From assembly GCA_964575975.1 (NCBI GenBank), contig CAZNTU010000242.1:1-8420 (forward strand): a DNA stretch of 8,420 nt, in the 5' to 3' direction. A program made the translations under genes and the position numbers. Position 1 is the first letter of the stretch. Every line of letters begins with the position of its first letter. This document shows positions 1 to 5,599 of the stretch, piece after piece. This DNA comes from G963674505 sp964575975. GTDB lineage: Bacteria; Desulfobacterota; Desulfobacteria; Desulfobacterales; SKZT01. The notes under the pieces were generated by a model. The model searched no databases, was not told where the DNA came from, and was given only the letters and a program-made list of their open reading frames with translations.

Positions 1-718
1 GCAGTTTCCATTGCCGAACCAAACCGATGGGGCTGAGGGACGAAACGTGCCTCATCTCCTTGTCCGCGACGATTCCGATCTTTTCCAAAATCCCCATGGC
101 CCTTTCGAACGTCTCCTCGGCCGACCGGTTCGGCGCGTCGGCGTCGAATGCCGGCGCAGCCGCTCCCTCTAAAAGCTCGTCGATACCGACGGCTTTGCGC
201 TTGAAGGGTTCCAGCTCCTCTTGCGAGAACGGAGGCTCCAAACCGATTTTATCGGGCGGCGCCATGGGTTGGTGTTCGAAAATGTTTCCGCGAAACAGGC
301 GAATCCATTTGGAATGGACGGGAAAATCCTTGAGGCCGTACGAACGGACGAAGATCAAGGGCGAATATCGGGAGAACTTTTTGACGTCCGCCCTGTCGAA
401 GTGCCTGCGCGCGGACTCGAATCTGGAATTCAAAAGGCACGCGTCGTAAAGGAGCGAAAGCGCGAACAGGTCCCCGGCGTACTTGCTGGCCGCCGCTTTT
501 TTCAGCCGGCCGGGCGACCATTCGCCGATCAGGCTTATAAGATGCCTTCGCATGAATTCGTCGTTTGGAGCTTCGCGAAGATACGACAGGCACTGCTCGA
601 AGGTCCATTCCTCTTTCGGACGGTTGACGAAAAATCCGGTCGCCTTTTCCGTCTCCTTCAGTTCGAGCAAATACTCCAAGGGTTTTGTTTCGGGGCCGTT
701 CGCCCGTTCGTCGTTCAT
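1..718 (-). CDS. Hypothetical protein, 3' end outside the window
   Basis: Reading the minus strand from the ATG at 718, the frame stays open to base 1, giving 239 codons without a stop; the C-terminus is beyond the edge. The protein starts MNDERANGPETKP and is charged, mostly helical in appearance, and soluble, with no signal peptide or membrane segment. Landmarks include WTFEQCLSYL near residue 40, a basic stretch GRLKKAAASKY near 70, and SYGLKDFPVHSKWIRLFRG near 125-145. An acidic, Ala/Pro-rich linker follows around residues 185-200 before another helical segment. I do not recognise the family and assign no function. A GAGG motif lies about 12 nt upstream of the ATG, a long spacing, so initiation is not strongly supported. 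The codon pattern and the amino-acid composition are those of a real gene, whereas the overlapping frames give Arg/Pro/Ser-rich nonsense. It follows the nucleotidyltransferase-HD gene on the same strand after a 190-nt gap, so it may have its own promoter or leader. Confidence 0.75.
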   Translation of the reverse strand, partial: MNDERANGPETKPLEYLLELKETEKATGFFVNRPKEEWTFEQCLSYLREAPNDEFMRRHLISLIGEWSPGRLKKAAASKYAGDLFALSLLYDACLLNSRFESARRHFDRADVKKFSRYSPLIFVRSYGLKDFPVHSKWIRLFRGNIFEHQPMAPPDKIGLEPPFSQEELEPFKRKAVGIDELLEGAAAPAFDADAPNRSAEETFERAMGILEKIGIVADKEMRHVSSLSPIGLVRQWKL

Positions 719-748
719 GTTGCCACAGTTCCTCGTTTATTTTTGCAA

Positions 749-838
749 GGTAACCAGAGCTTCTATCTCTGGTCCGAAACGCGCGGGTCGAACCTTGTCG
801 CAAATCCCGTAGCGCGAGACCAGGATGGTCTGGTTACC
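749..838. repeat. 90-nt element bounded by a perfect 10-bp inverted repeat
   Basis: GGTAACCAGA at 749-758 is the exact reverse complement of TCTGGTTACC at 829-838. Inside are further pairings: ACCAGAG (753-759) with CTCTGGT (767-773) around a 7-nt loop; CGCGC plus GGG (780-787) with CCC and GCGCG (806-808 and 812-816) with a 3-nt bulge; and GACCA (818-822) with TGGTC (826-830). The two flanking small hairpins use bases of the outer stem, so the closed outer stem and the three-hairpin form exclude each other. It lies in the gap between two minus-strand genes and could be a leader structure for the downstream one, an intercistronic processing site, or a copy of a small dispersed palindromic repeat. 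No target-site duplication is evident and no T-run follows it, so a simple intrinsic terminator is not supported. Confidence 0.5.
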
Positions 839-908
839 CTCGAGGGACCGCGCTTGCAACGCAAACCCGCATTGAAACCAAATAAATGTCCGCCTGTGCG
901 ATCAGCGG

Positions 909-2084
909 TCAGTCGGGGGGCGCCGGATCTCTCGCGAGAAGGGATTCCAGAGATCGTCCAAGCAGTCTCTCCAGTTTGCGCTTCACGGCCAGAGCGGTCT
1001 TCTCTCTATGCTCGATGGCCCTTCTCGCCTCCAAGTCCTTTCCGAAGCGCTCCATCGCGGTCCGGAACCTTTGTTCCAGAGCGACGAACCGGTCGTTCGC
1101 CACCAGCTTGTCGGCCAGGTACACGATTTCGGATTCGTCGGTTTCCGGCTCTTCGGAAACGATCAAGTCCGTATGGTTCGCCACGACATCCGCGACTCTC
1201 CCGAACCCCATGGCGCGCAGAATCTCGGCCCCCTTTTCCGCGTGATTCTCGCGGCCTTTGGCGATGTCGTGAAGAAAAGCCGCGGCGCTTGCCAGACTCG
1301 GGTCCAGGTTTTTTCCCTTTTCGATCAGCGCCATGCAAATGGCGGAAGTCGCTTTCTCCACCGCTCTCCCGTGTCGGAGGATTTTCTCCGAAACGGGACT
1401 TGCGCATGCCAACAAGACCTCGCATTCCTCGCGAGTCGGAATGTCGAGGTTCTCGGCCCGCTTTACGGCTTCTTCGTAGTTTTCAGGACGGTTCATGTCG
1501 AACAGGATGTTTCGGTCCGGGACCGGCAAATCCAAGGCCAAGTGTTCGTATTCTTCGAGAACGGCCCGCAATCCCCCGTTTTTGCGGCTATTCAACACGG
1601 CGGACTTCAACTCCGCCGGTATCAGCGGCGGGTGGCCCCGGTCGAAGGCGAACGCGGGATAGACGATCTTTCCCGGGTTCTCCAAATAAGCGGAGGAGAC
1701 GAGCCGCACGGTCAGAGGCCTCACCAAGGGCATATCCGTCGGCATCAGAAAAAAAGCGCGGCTTTCGGGGTCGATGCTATTCAACCCTGCCTTGACCGAG
1801 GAAAACATGCCGTCGCGGTAGTCCGAGTTTTCGACCGCTCGCGCCCCGGCGGACTCGGCCACGGACCGAACCTCGTCGCCCCGGTGCCCCGTCACCACGA
1901 CCACGTCTCCAACGCCGCTCTCCCGAAAAATCGAGATCGCGCGCTCCAAAACCGTCTTTCCGCCGATGGGCAGCAACGGCTTGAGCTTTCCCATGCGGGA
2001 CGAAAACCCTGCGGACAAAACGACTGCGGACAAAGCAATATCGCTCGTTTCCCCGCTCGAAACCCTTTCCAAACAAACGCCCAC
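909..2084 (-). CDS. MobA/MocA-like nucleotidyltransferase fused to an HD-domain phosphohydrolase
   Basis: This 391-residue protein has two domains. Residues about 18-210 form a GT-A-fold NTP transferase of the MobA/MocA type, with the nucleotide-binding loop LSAGFSSRMG (23-32) followed by KPLLP (35-39), the metal-binding aspartate in PTDMP (D117) and GHPP (150-153). Residues about 220-391 form an HD domain with H238, the HD pair H272-D273 in LHDIAKG, H281, NH at 303-304 and a later ADK. MocA relatives transfer CMP to molybdopterin for molybdenum hydroxylases, and HD domains hydrolyse phosphate esters. Which nucleotide or substrate is used here is inference only, as no molybdenum-enzyme gene is in the window. 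The start taken is the GTG at 2084, 3 nt after the stop of the upstream TPR-like gene, which implies translational coupling; a start a few codons later (TTG at 2033) is possible because the conserved domain begins near residue 18. The protein looks cytoplasmic, without membrane segments. Confidence 0.88.
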   Translation of the reverse strand: MGVCLERVSSGETSDIALSAVVLSAGFSSRMGKLKPLLPIGGKTVLERAISIFRESGVGDVVVVTGHRGDEVRSVAESAGARAVENSDYRDGMFSSVKAGLNSIDPESRAFFLMPTDMPLVRPLTVRLVSSAYLENPGKIVYPAFAFDRGHPPLIPAELKSAVLNSRKNGGLRAVLEEYEHLALDLPVPDRNILFDMNRPENYEEAVKRAENLDIPTREECEVLLACASPVSEKILRHGRAVEKATSAICMALIEKGKNLDPSLASAAAFLHDIAKGRENHAEKGAEILRAMGFGRVADVVANHTDLIVSEEPETDESEIVYLADKLVANDRFVALEQRFRTAMERFGKDLEARRAIEHREKTALAVKRKLERLLGRSLESLLARDPAPPD

Positions 2085-2087
2085 TGC

Positions 2088-2813
2088 CTATTCTTCAGTC
2101 TCTATGGTTTTGGAAACCTTTCGCCTCAATTTCTCGATTTCCTTGATAAGGATCTCGTCGCCGAGCAATTTCGTGGACAGATGGTTCGGGTCGATGTCCC
2201 GGAGGGCGAGATAATAATAGAGCGCCCTCGCCATGTTGTTCGCACGGGCAAAGTACGCCCCGACCACGTAGAAGAACCCTCTGACTTCGCTTATATGAAA
2301 GATTTTCCTGTCGGGATAAAGGCGCCGAAGCTCGAATTCTCCTCCGAAAAGATCCTTTATCTTCCGATGCTCTTGATGCTTCAAATAGTATTCCGCCAAT
2401 GCCGTTTTTCCGAATATGTAATCGGGAAATTTCCTGATCGTTTCCTCGATAATCTCGAGAAACTTTCGTTCGTCCTTGGCGAGAGAGTATCCGACGGCGA
2501 TATAATTGTAGATAGCGCGGATCTTGGGGTGTTTTTTGCGCAGTCGCAAGAGTTCGGGCACAACGTTTTCCGACCTCGCCTGCCGGTCTCGCAAATGCCA
2601 CAGATGTTCCTTGTCCGAAGGAGCCATTTTGGCCAGGTATTCCTCCTCCATCTGCTCGTCCGTAAACGCGACCGCTTCGGGAAGACCGTCCTTGGATCGC
2701 TTCAAGGCGCTTTCGACCCTGTCGCGCTTGGCGTCGGCAAGCATCGATTTCGAATCGATCTTTTTTTTCTCCGCCAATGCTCGGAACAGCCGAAATTCGT
2801 TGATATAGCTCAT
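2088..2813 (-). CDS. TPR-like helical repeat protein of unknown function
   Basis: This 241-residue soluble protein begins at the ATG at 2813, preceded by a strong purine-rich ribosome site (AGGGGG, about 5 nt spacing). The N-terminal 90 residues are charged and helical (for example RLFRALAEKKK at 8-18 and EQMEEEYLAKM at 53-63). Residues about 98-131, 132-158 and 176-210 look like tetratricopeptide-type helical hairpins: each has small residues at packing positions and ends at or near a Pro turn, as in RKFPDY near 130 and DIDPNH near 208-211. The C-terminus is a basic/acidic helix. There is no signal peptide or catalytic motif. TPR proteins usually act as protein-binding scaffolds. The gene directly precedes the nucleotidyltransferase-HD gene with a 3-nt gap, so the two are very probably co-transcribed and may act together. 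The TPR assignment is by pattern only, and a profile search could return a different helical-repeat family or none. Confidence 0.82.
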   Translation of the reverse strand: MSYINEFRLFRALAEKKKIDSKSMLADAKRDRVESALKRSKDGLPEAVAFTDEQMEEEYLAKMAPSDKEHLWHLRDRQARSENVVPELLRLRKKHPKIRAIYNYIAVGYSLAKDERKFLEIIEETIRKFPDYIFGKTALAEYYLKHQEHRKIKDLFGGEFELRRLYPDRKIFHISEVRGFFYVVGAYFARANNMARALYYYLALRDIDPNHLSTKLLGDEILIKEIEKLRRKVSKTIETEE

Positions 2814-3130
2814 TTTTCCCCCTTTCGGGTCGTTGGTCCATCTTTCCGGTTCGCGTAAAATCCAACCTGCCGATGATAAACGGCACTTCTTGCGGGGTCA
2901 AGCGGGAATGGCGTCGAACGGGCAAAAAAACGCCAAAGCACGCACGGATTTGAACTTGGTTTTTGCGGCGTCGTATATGCCCACCAATTGAGCGTAACCA
3001 TTGGGACATGCGTCAACAATCTGGAGTCGATTGCCAAAGCGGGGGTTGGCGGACATGGAAAACCGCGTGGAATATTTGCCGCTTTAGCGAACGGTTCCGT
3101 TTTCCTCCGGCGTTCGGGGCGCAACCCGCC

Positions 3131-3159
3131 TTGTATGCATTTGCCCTATGTTTTATTTT
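3131..3159 (+). promoter_or_regulatory. Weak candidate promoter for cysE-cysK
   Basis: TTGTAT (3131-3136) and TATTTT (3154-3159) are separated by 17 bp, as expected for a housekeeping sigma-factor promoter. The -35 box matches the consensus in only three positions and the -10 box in four. It would leave a leader of roughly 155 nt before the cysE start. One CCCTATG repeat lies in the spacer and the second just downstream of the -10, where a bound regulator could interfere with polymerase. This is a pattern match only. Confidence 0.25.
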
Positions 3160-3310
3160 AAACCCCTATGGAACAACCTGGTTTGGTTTAATTTCCAGTA
3201 AGCCCGTTTTCAGCGGTTGCAACCTCTCGGGACCCAGCGGCTATAGCCGGTACTGCAAACGCGCGAAACTCGGGATGCCGATGTTGAATCCAAGCCCATC
3301 AATATTTTCC

Positions 3311-3316
3311 GGGGGA
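3311..3316 (+). promoter_or_regulatory. Ribosome binding site that fixes the cysE start
   Basis: GGGGGA lies just before the ATG at 3320. The reading frame is open for more than 300 nt further upstream, including an ATG at 2963, so this site is the main reason to place the start at 3320. Family resemblance agrees, since nothing upstream resembles serine acetyltransferase. Confidence 0.7.
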
Positions 3317-3319
3317 TTT

Positions 3320-4270
3320 ATGGACGAACAAACGAAAACGCACGACGCCGCCTGCAAGATCGATTCCGAGTCGCTTGCCGCCTACAGGGACAAGCTGCCG
3401 GACATCGCGCGGAAGATCATCGAAAACTGCAACGACGACAACTGCTACAATCACGTGGACTACGAACCGATCCCGTCCAAGGACGCCGTCGTCAAAATCA
3501 TCGACAAATTCATGAAAATCGTTTTTCCCGGATATTTCAGCCGGGAAAAGCTCGATCCCGTCAACTTCGACTACAACATCGGCCAGTGCGTCACGCAATT
3601 GTATTCTATGCTCTCGGAACAGATCGTAAGCGCGATCCGGCACGACTGTTTCAGGTACGACCTGCCCTGCAGCGAGTGCCAGGAGCGGGGAAACGAGATC
3701 GCGTTGAAAATCCTCGAGGAAATCCCCGGGATACGAAAAGTCCTGGCCACCGACGTCCGCGCCGCCTACGACGGCGACCCGGCGGCCAAGAGCTACGACG
3801 AGATCATTTTCAGCTATCCGGGCATCTTCGCCATTACCGTGCAGAGAGTCGCCCACGTCATGTACCACCTCGACATTCCCCTGCTGCCCCGGATCATGAC
3901 GGAATACGCCCACAGCCTCACCGGAATCGACATCCATCCCGGCGCCCACATCGAGGAGAGCTTCGTCATCGACCACGGCACCGGCGTGGTGATAGGCGAA
4001 ACCACGGAGATCGGCAAAAACGTCAGAATCTACCAGGGCGTCACCCTGGGAGCGCTTTCCCTTCCCAAGGACGCGGGGGAATTGTTGAGGGGCAAGAAAC
4101 GGCATCCGACCATCGAGGACGAGGTGATCATTTATTCCGGAGCGACGATTCTGGGCGGAGACACCGTCATCGGAAAAAGGTCCGTCATCGGCGGAAACGT
4201 CTGGATCACGGAATCCGTTCCGCCCGACACGAAAGTCGTCATGGAAAAGCCCAGGCTGGTTTATCTGTAA
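3320..4270 (+). CDS. cysE: Serine O-acetyltransferase, long EpsC-type
   Basis: The enzyme transfers acetyl from acetyl-CoA to L-serine to make O-acetylserine, the committed step of cysteine synthesis in the cytoplasm. The protein has 316 residues, longer than the 273-residue E. coli CysE. Its helical N-terminal domain is about 185 residues long and contains an unusual number of cysteines (C37, C42, C110, C117, C120), a pattern I associate with the anaerobe EpsC-type branch. AAYDGDPAAKSYDEII and the RVAH helix lead into the left-handed beta-helix of hexapeptide repeats (about 200-300). The active-site pair D204 (TGIDIHPGA) and H219 (VIDHGTG) are 15 residues apart, as in E. coli D143 and H158. 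VYQGVTLG-type and ATILGGDTVIG repeats are clear, and GGNVWITESVPP ends the domain. The C-terminus is RLVYL. cysK follows after 57 nt, forming a two-gene operon. Confidence 0.96.
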   Translation: MDEQTKTHDAACKIDSESLAAYRDKLPDIARKIIENCNDDNCYNHVDYEPIPSKDAVVKIIDKFMKIVFPGYFSREKLDPVNFDYNIGQCVTQLYSMLSEQIVSAIRHDCFRYDLPCSECQERGNEIALKILEEIPGIRKVLATDVRAAYDGDPAAKSYDEIIFSYPGIFAITVQRVAHVMYHLDIPLLPRIMTEYAHSLTGIDIHPGAHIEESFVIDHGTGVVIGETTEIGKNVRIYQGVTLGALSLPKDAGELLRGKKRHPTIEDEVIIYSGATILGGDTVIGKRSVIGGNVWITESVPPDTKVVMEKPRLVYL

Positions 4271-4327
4271 ACGCTTGCATGGCGCGCGGCCCTTCGACCT
4301 CGCGACCGATAATAAAAGGAGTCCGAA

Positions 4328-5248
4328 ATGAGAATATTTTCCAATGTCAAAGCCACCGTCGGCGTCACCCCCATGGTCAAGCTCAACCGCATCGCCGACG
4401 GCCTCAAGGCGGAGATTCTAGCAAAACTGGAATTTTTCAACCCGCTGGGAAGCGTCAAGGACCGAATCGCCGCGGCCATGATCGACGCGGCCGAAGCCGA
4501 GGGCATAATCGGCGAAAAGACGCTCGTCGTGGAGCCCACCAGCGGCAACACGGGAATCGCGCTCGCTTTCGTTTGCGCGGCGAAACAATATCGGCTCCTT
4601 TTGACCATGCCCGAAACCATGAGCGAGGAACGCAAGAAATTGTTGAAGCATTTGGGCGCGGAACTCGTCCTGACTCCGGGGACGGCCGGCATGAAAGGCG
4701 CGATCGCGAAAGCCATGGAAATCGTCGCTTCGGAGAAAAACGCCTACATGCCCGACCAGTTCAAGAACCCGGCCAACCCCAAAATCCATCGGGAAACCAC
4801 GGCCGAGGAAATCTGGAACGACACGGGCGGACAAATCGACGCCATCGTCTCCGGAGTCGGCACGGGCGGCACGATCACCGGGGTCTCGCAGATCATCAAA
4901 GTCCGCAATCCCGCGTTCAAAAGCATCGCGGTCGAGCCGGCCGATTCCCCCGTGCTTTCCGGGGGACAGCCCGGTCCCCACAAAATCCAGGGAATCGGGG
5001 CGGGTTTTATCCCCGACGTATTGGACCGCGCCTTGATAGACGAAGTCGTGCAGGTTGCAAACGACGACGCGTTCGAGACCGCCCGAGCGCTCGCCAAGGA
5101 GGAGGGAATCCTCTGCGGCATTTCCTCCGGGGCCGCAGTATGGGCCGCCCTTCAAGTCGCCAAACGCGACGAGTTCGCCGGGAAACGGATCGCGACCATC
5201 ATTCCAAGCACCGGAGAAAGATATATCAGCACGAACCTTTTTCTGTAG
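4328..5248 (+). CDS. cysK: Cysteine synthase A (O-acetylserine sulfhydrylase)
   Basis: This pyridoxal-phosphate enzyme converts O-acetylserine and sulfide into L-cysteine and acetate, using the product of cysE directly upstream. The protein has 306 residues, close to the family norm of about 310. The PLP lysine is K44 in NPLGSVKDR, and the substrate loop is PTSGNTG (70-76). A QFKNPANPKIH segment covers 144-154. The phosphate-binding glycine loop is SGVGTGGTITG (175-185), GISSGAA lies at 264-270, and the cofactor-ring serine is in PSTGERY (293-299). The start ATG at 4328 is preceded by AGGAG at 4318-4322. The 57-nt spacing from cysE and the absence of any terminator between them support one transcript. 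The short N-terminus and the lack of a regulatory CBS domain separate it from cystathionine beta-synthase, and nothing suggests the thiosulfate-using CysM form. Confidence 0.96.
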   Translation: MRIFSNVKATVGVTPMVKLNRIADGLKAEILAKLEFFNPLGSVKDRIAAAMIDAAEAEGIIGEKTLVVEPTSGNTGIALAFVCAAKQYRLLLTMPETMSEERKKLLKHLGAELVLTPGTAGMKGAIAKAMEIVASEKNAYMPDQFKNPANPKIHRETTAEEIWNDTGGQIDAIVSGVGTGGTITGVSQIIKVRNPAFKSIAVEPADSPVLSGGQPGPHKIQGIGAGFIPDVLDRALIDEVVQVANDDAFETARALAKEEGILCGISSGAAVWAALQVAKRDEFAGKRIATIIPSTGERYISTNLFL

Positions 5249-5279
5249 GAAATATCTACCGACCTTTTCGGGGTTCCCG

Positions 5280-5322
5280 TCGAAGCGGTCGCCGAACGAA
5301 GTCTTTGGACGAACCGCTTCGA
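5280..5322. repeat. 10-bp perfect inverted repeat downstream of cysK
   Basis: TCGAAGCGGT (5280-5289) is perfectly complementary to ACCGCTTCGA (5313-5322), with 23 nt between the arms. It begins 32 nt after the cysK stop. The long loop and the absence of a following T-run make it a poor intrinsic terminator. It could instead stabilise the 3' end of the cysE-cysK mRNA or be chance. Confidence 0.4.
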
Positions 5323-5369
5323 TTGCCCGATTTCCCTTCAAATCCATGCGTTCGCAGTCTTGCTCCTTC

Positions 5370-5528
5370 TCCGAGGGGAGAATAGTGCCGGTAATAAACA
5401 AAACTGAATTCAGGGAGCTGTTGTTCGGCAATTATCGTATAGTTTACAAGATTGAAAAGAACCGAATTTCGATTCTTACCGTTCGCCACGGGATGCAAAT
5501 ACTGCCCGTAAACGAATTGGAGACTTAG
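5370..5528 (+). pseudogene. C-terminal remnant of a RelE/ParE-family toxin
   Basis: The frame reads SEGRIVPVINKTEF, then RELLFGNYRIVYKIEKN, then RISILTVRHGMQILP and a TAG stop at 5526. This matches the second half of the ParE fold: the G-R-I-V-P turn, the R-E-L-x-x-G-N-Y-R-I-V-Y strand and the I-L-x-V-R-H strand ending in the active-site region. A complete toxin has about 90-100 residues with an N-terminal pair of helices; only about 52 family-like codons remain. The upstream open frame continues into cysK as nonsense. No antitoxin gene is next to it. A GTG at 5385 is preceded by GAGGGGAG (5373-5380), so a 47-residue fragment could in principle be translated, but those purines also encode the family residues. 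I read it as a decayed toxin-antitoxin locus whose 5' part was deleted. Confidence 0.7.
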
Positions 5529-5599
5529 CGTAGTTACTGCCGGCAATAAACCGATTGGTCGGCGAAGCGGAGGCGTGCCGGGAGTGTTTCGACACGGCG

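Larger units (their letters stand above)
2814..3319. other. Divergent intergenic region with no gene
   Basis: These 506 bp separate the minus-strand TPR-like cluster from the plus-strand cysE-cysK operon and must carry promoters for both. Reading frames here give low-complexity or basic nonsense, and no tRNA, rRNA or terminator hairpin with a T-run is visible. What can be seen lies in the cysE-proximal half: two direct copies of CCCTATG (3144-3150 and 3164-3170) spaced exactly 20 bp, and three short palindromes, AACC-T-GGTT (3175-3183), GGTTGCAACC (3215-3224) and CGGCTATAGCCG (3238-3249). These could be operators for a cysteine- or sulfur-responsive regulator, but none matches a consensus I can name with confidence. 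The half nearest the TPR-like gene (2814-3010) shows nothing clear. Confidence 0.6.
5249..5599. other. Convergent intergenic region with a decayed toxin fragment
   Basis: These 351 bp lie between the convergent cysK and lon stops. They contain an inverted repeat (5280-5322) and a truncated ParE-like reading frame (5370-5528), each listed separately, and no intact gene. No hairpin followed by a run of T was found on either strand, so neither cysK nor lon shows a clear intrinsic terminator here. Nested short complementary arms at 5540-5545/5576-5581 and 5551-5554/5559-5562 could form a structure at the 3' end of the lon transcript, but they lack a U-run. Confidence 0.6.

Noticed and set aside
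221..2858. Long open frames on the plus strand (221-1795 and 1008-2858) across the left half.
   Set aside because: They lie opposite minus-strand genes with recognisable domains or credible coding composition. Their translations are Arg/Pro/Ser-rich or motif-free, as expected for antisense frames of GC-rich genes.
2945..2960. A tRNA T-arm-like word (GTTCAAATCC on the minus strand).
   Set aside because: The flanking bases do not pair into a T-stem, and no acceptor, D or anticodon arm can be built around it.
2963..3319. A 119-residue N-terminal extension of CysE from the ATG at 2963.
   Set aside because: The translation is Arg/Pro/Ser-rich without family similarity, and GGGGGA just before 3320 gives a clear start.
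5531..5599. Nested short hairpins between the toxin remnant and lon as an intrinsic terminator.
   Set aside because: The stems are 4-6 bp and no T-run follows on either strand.
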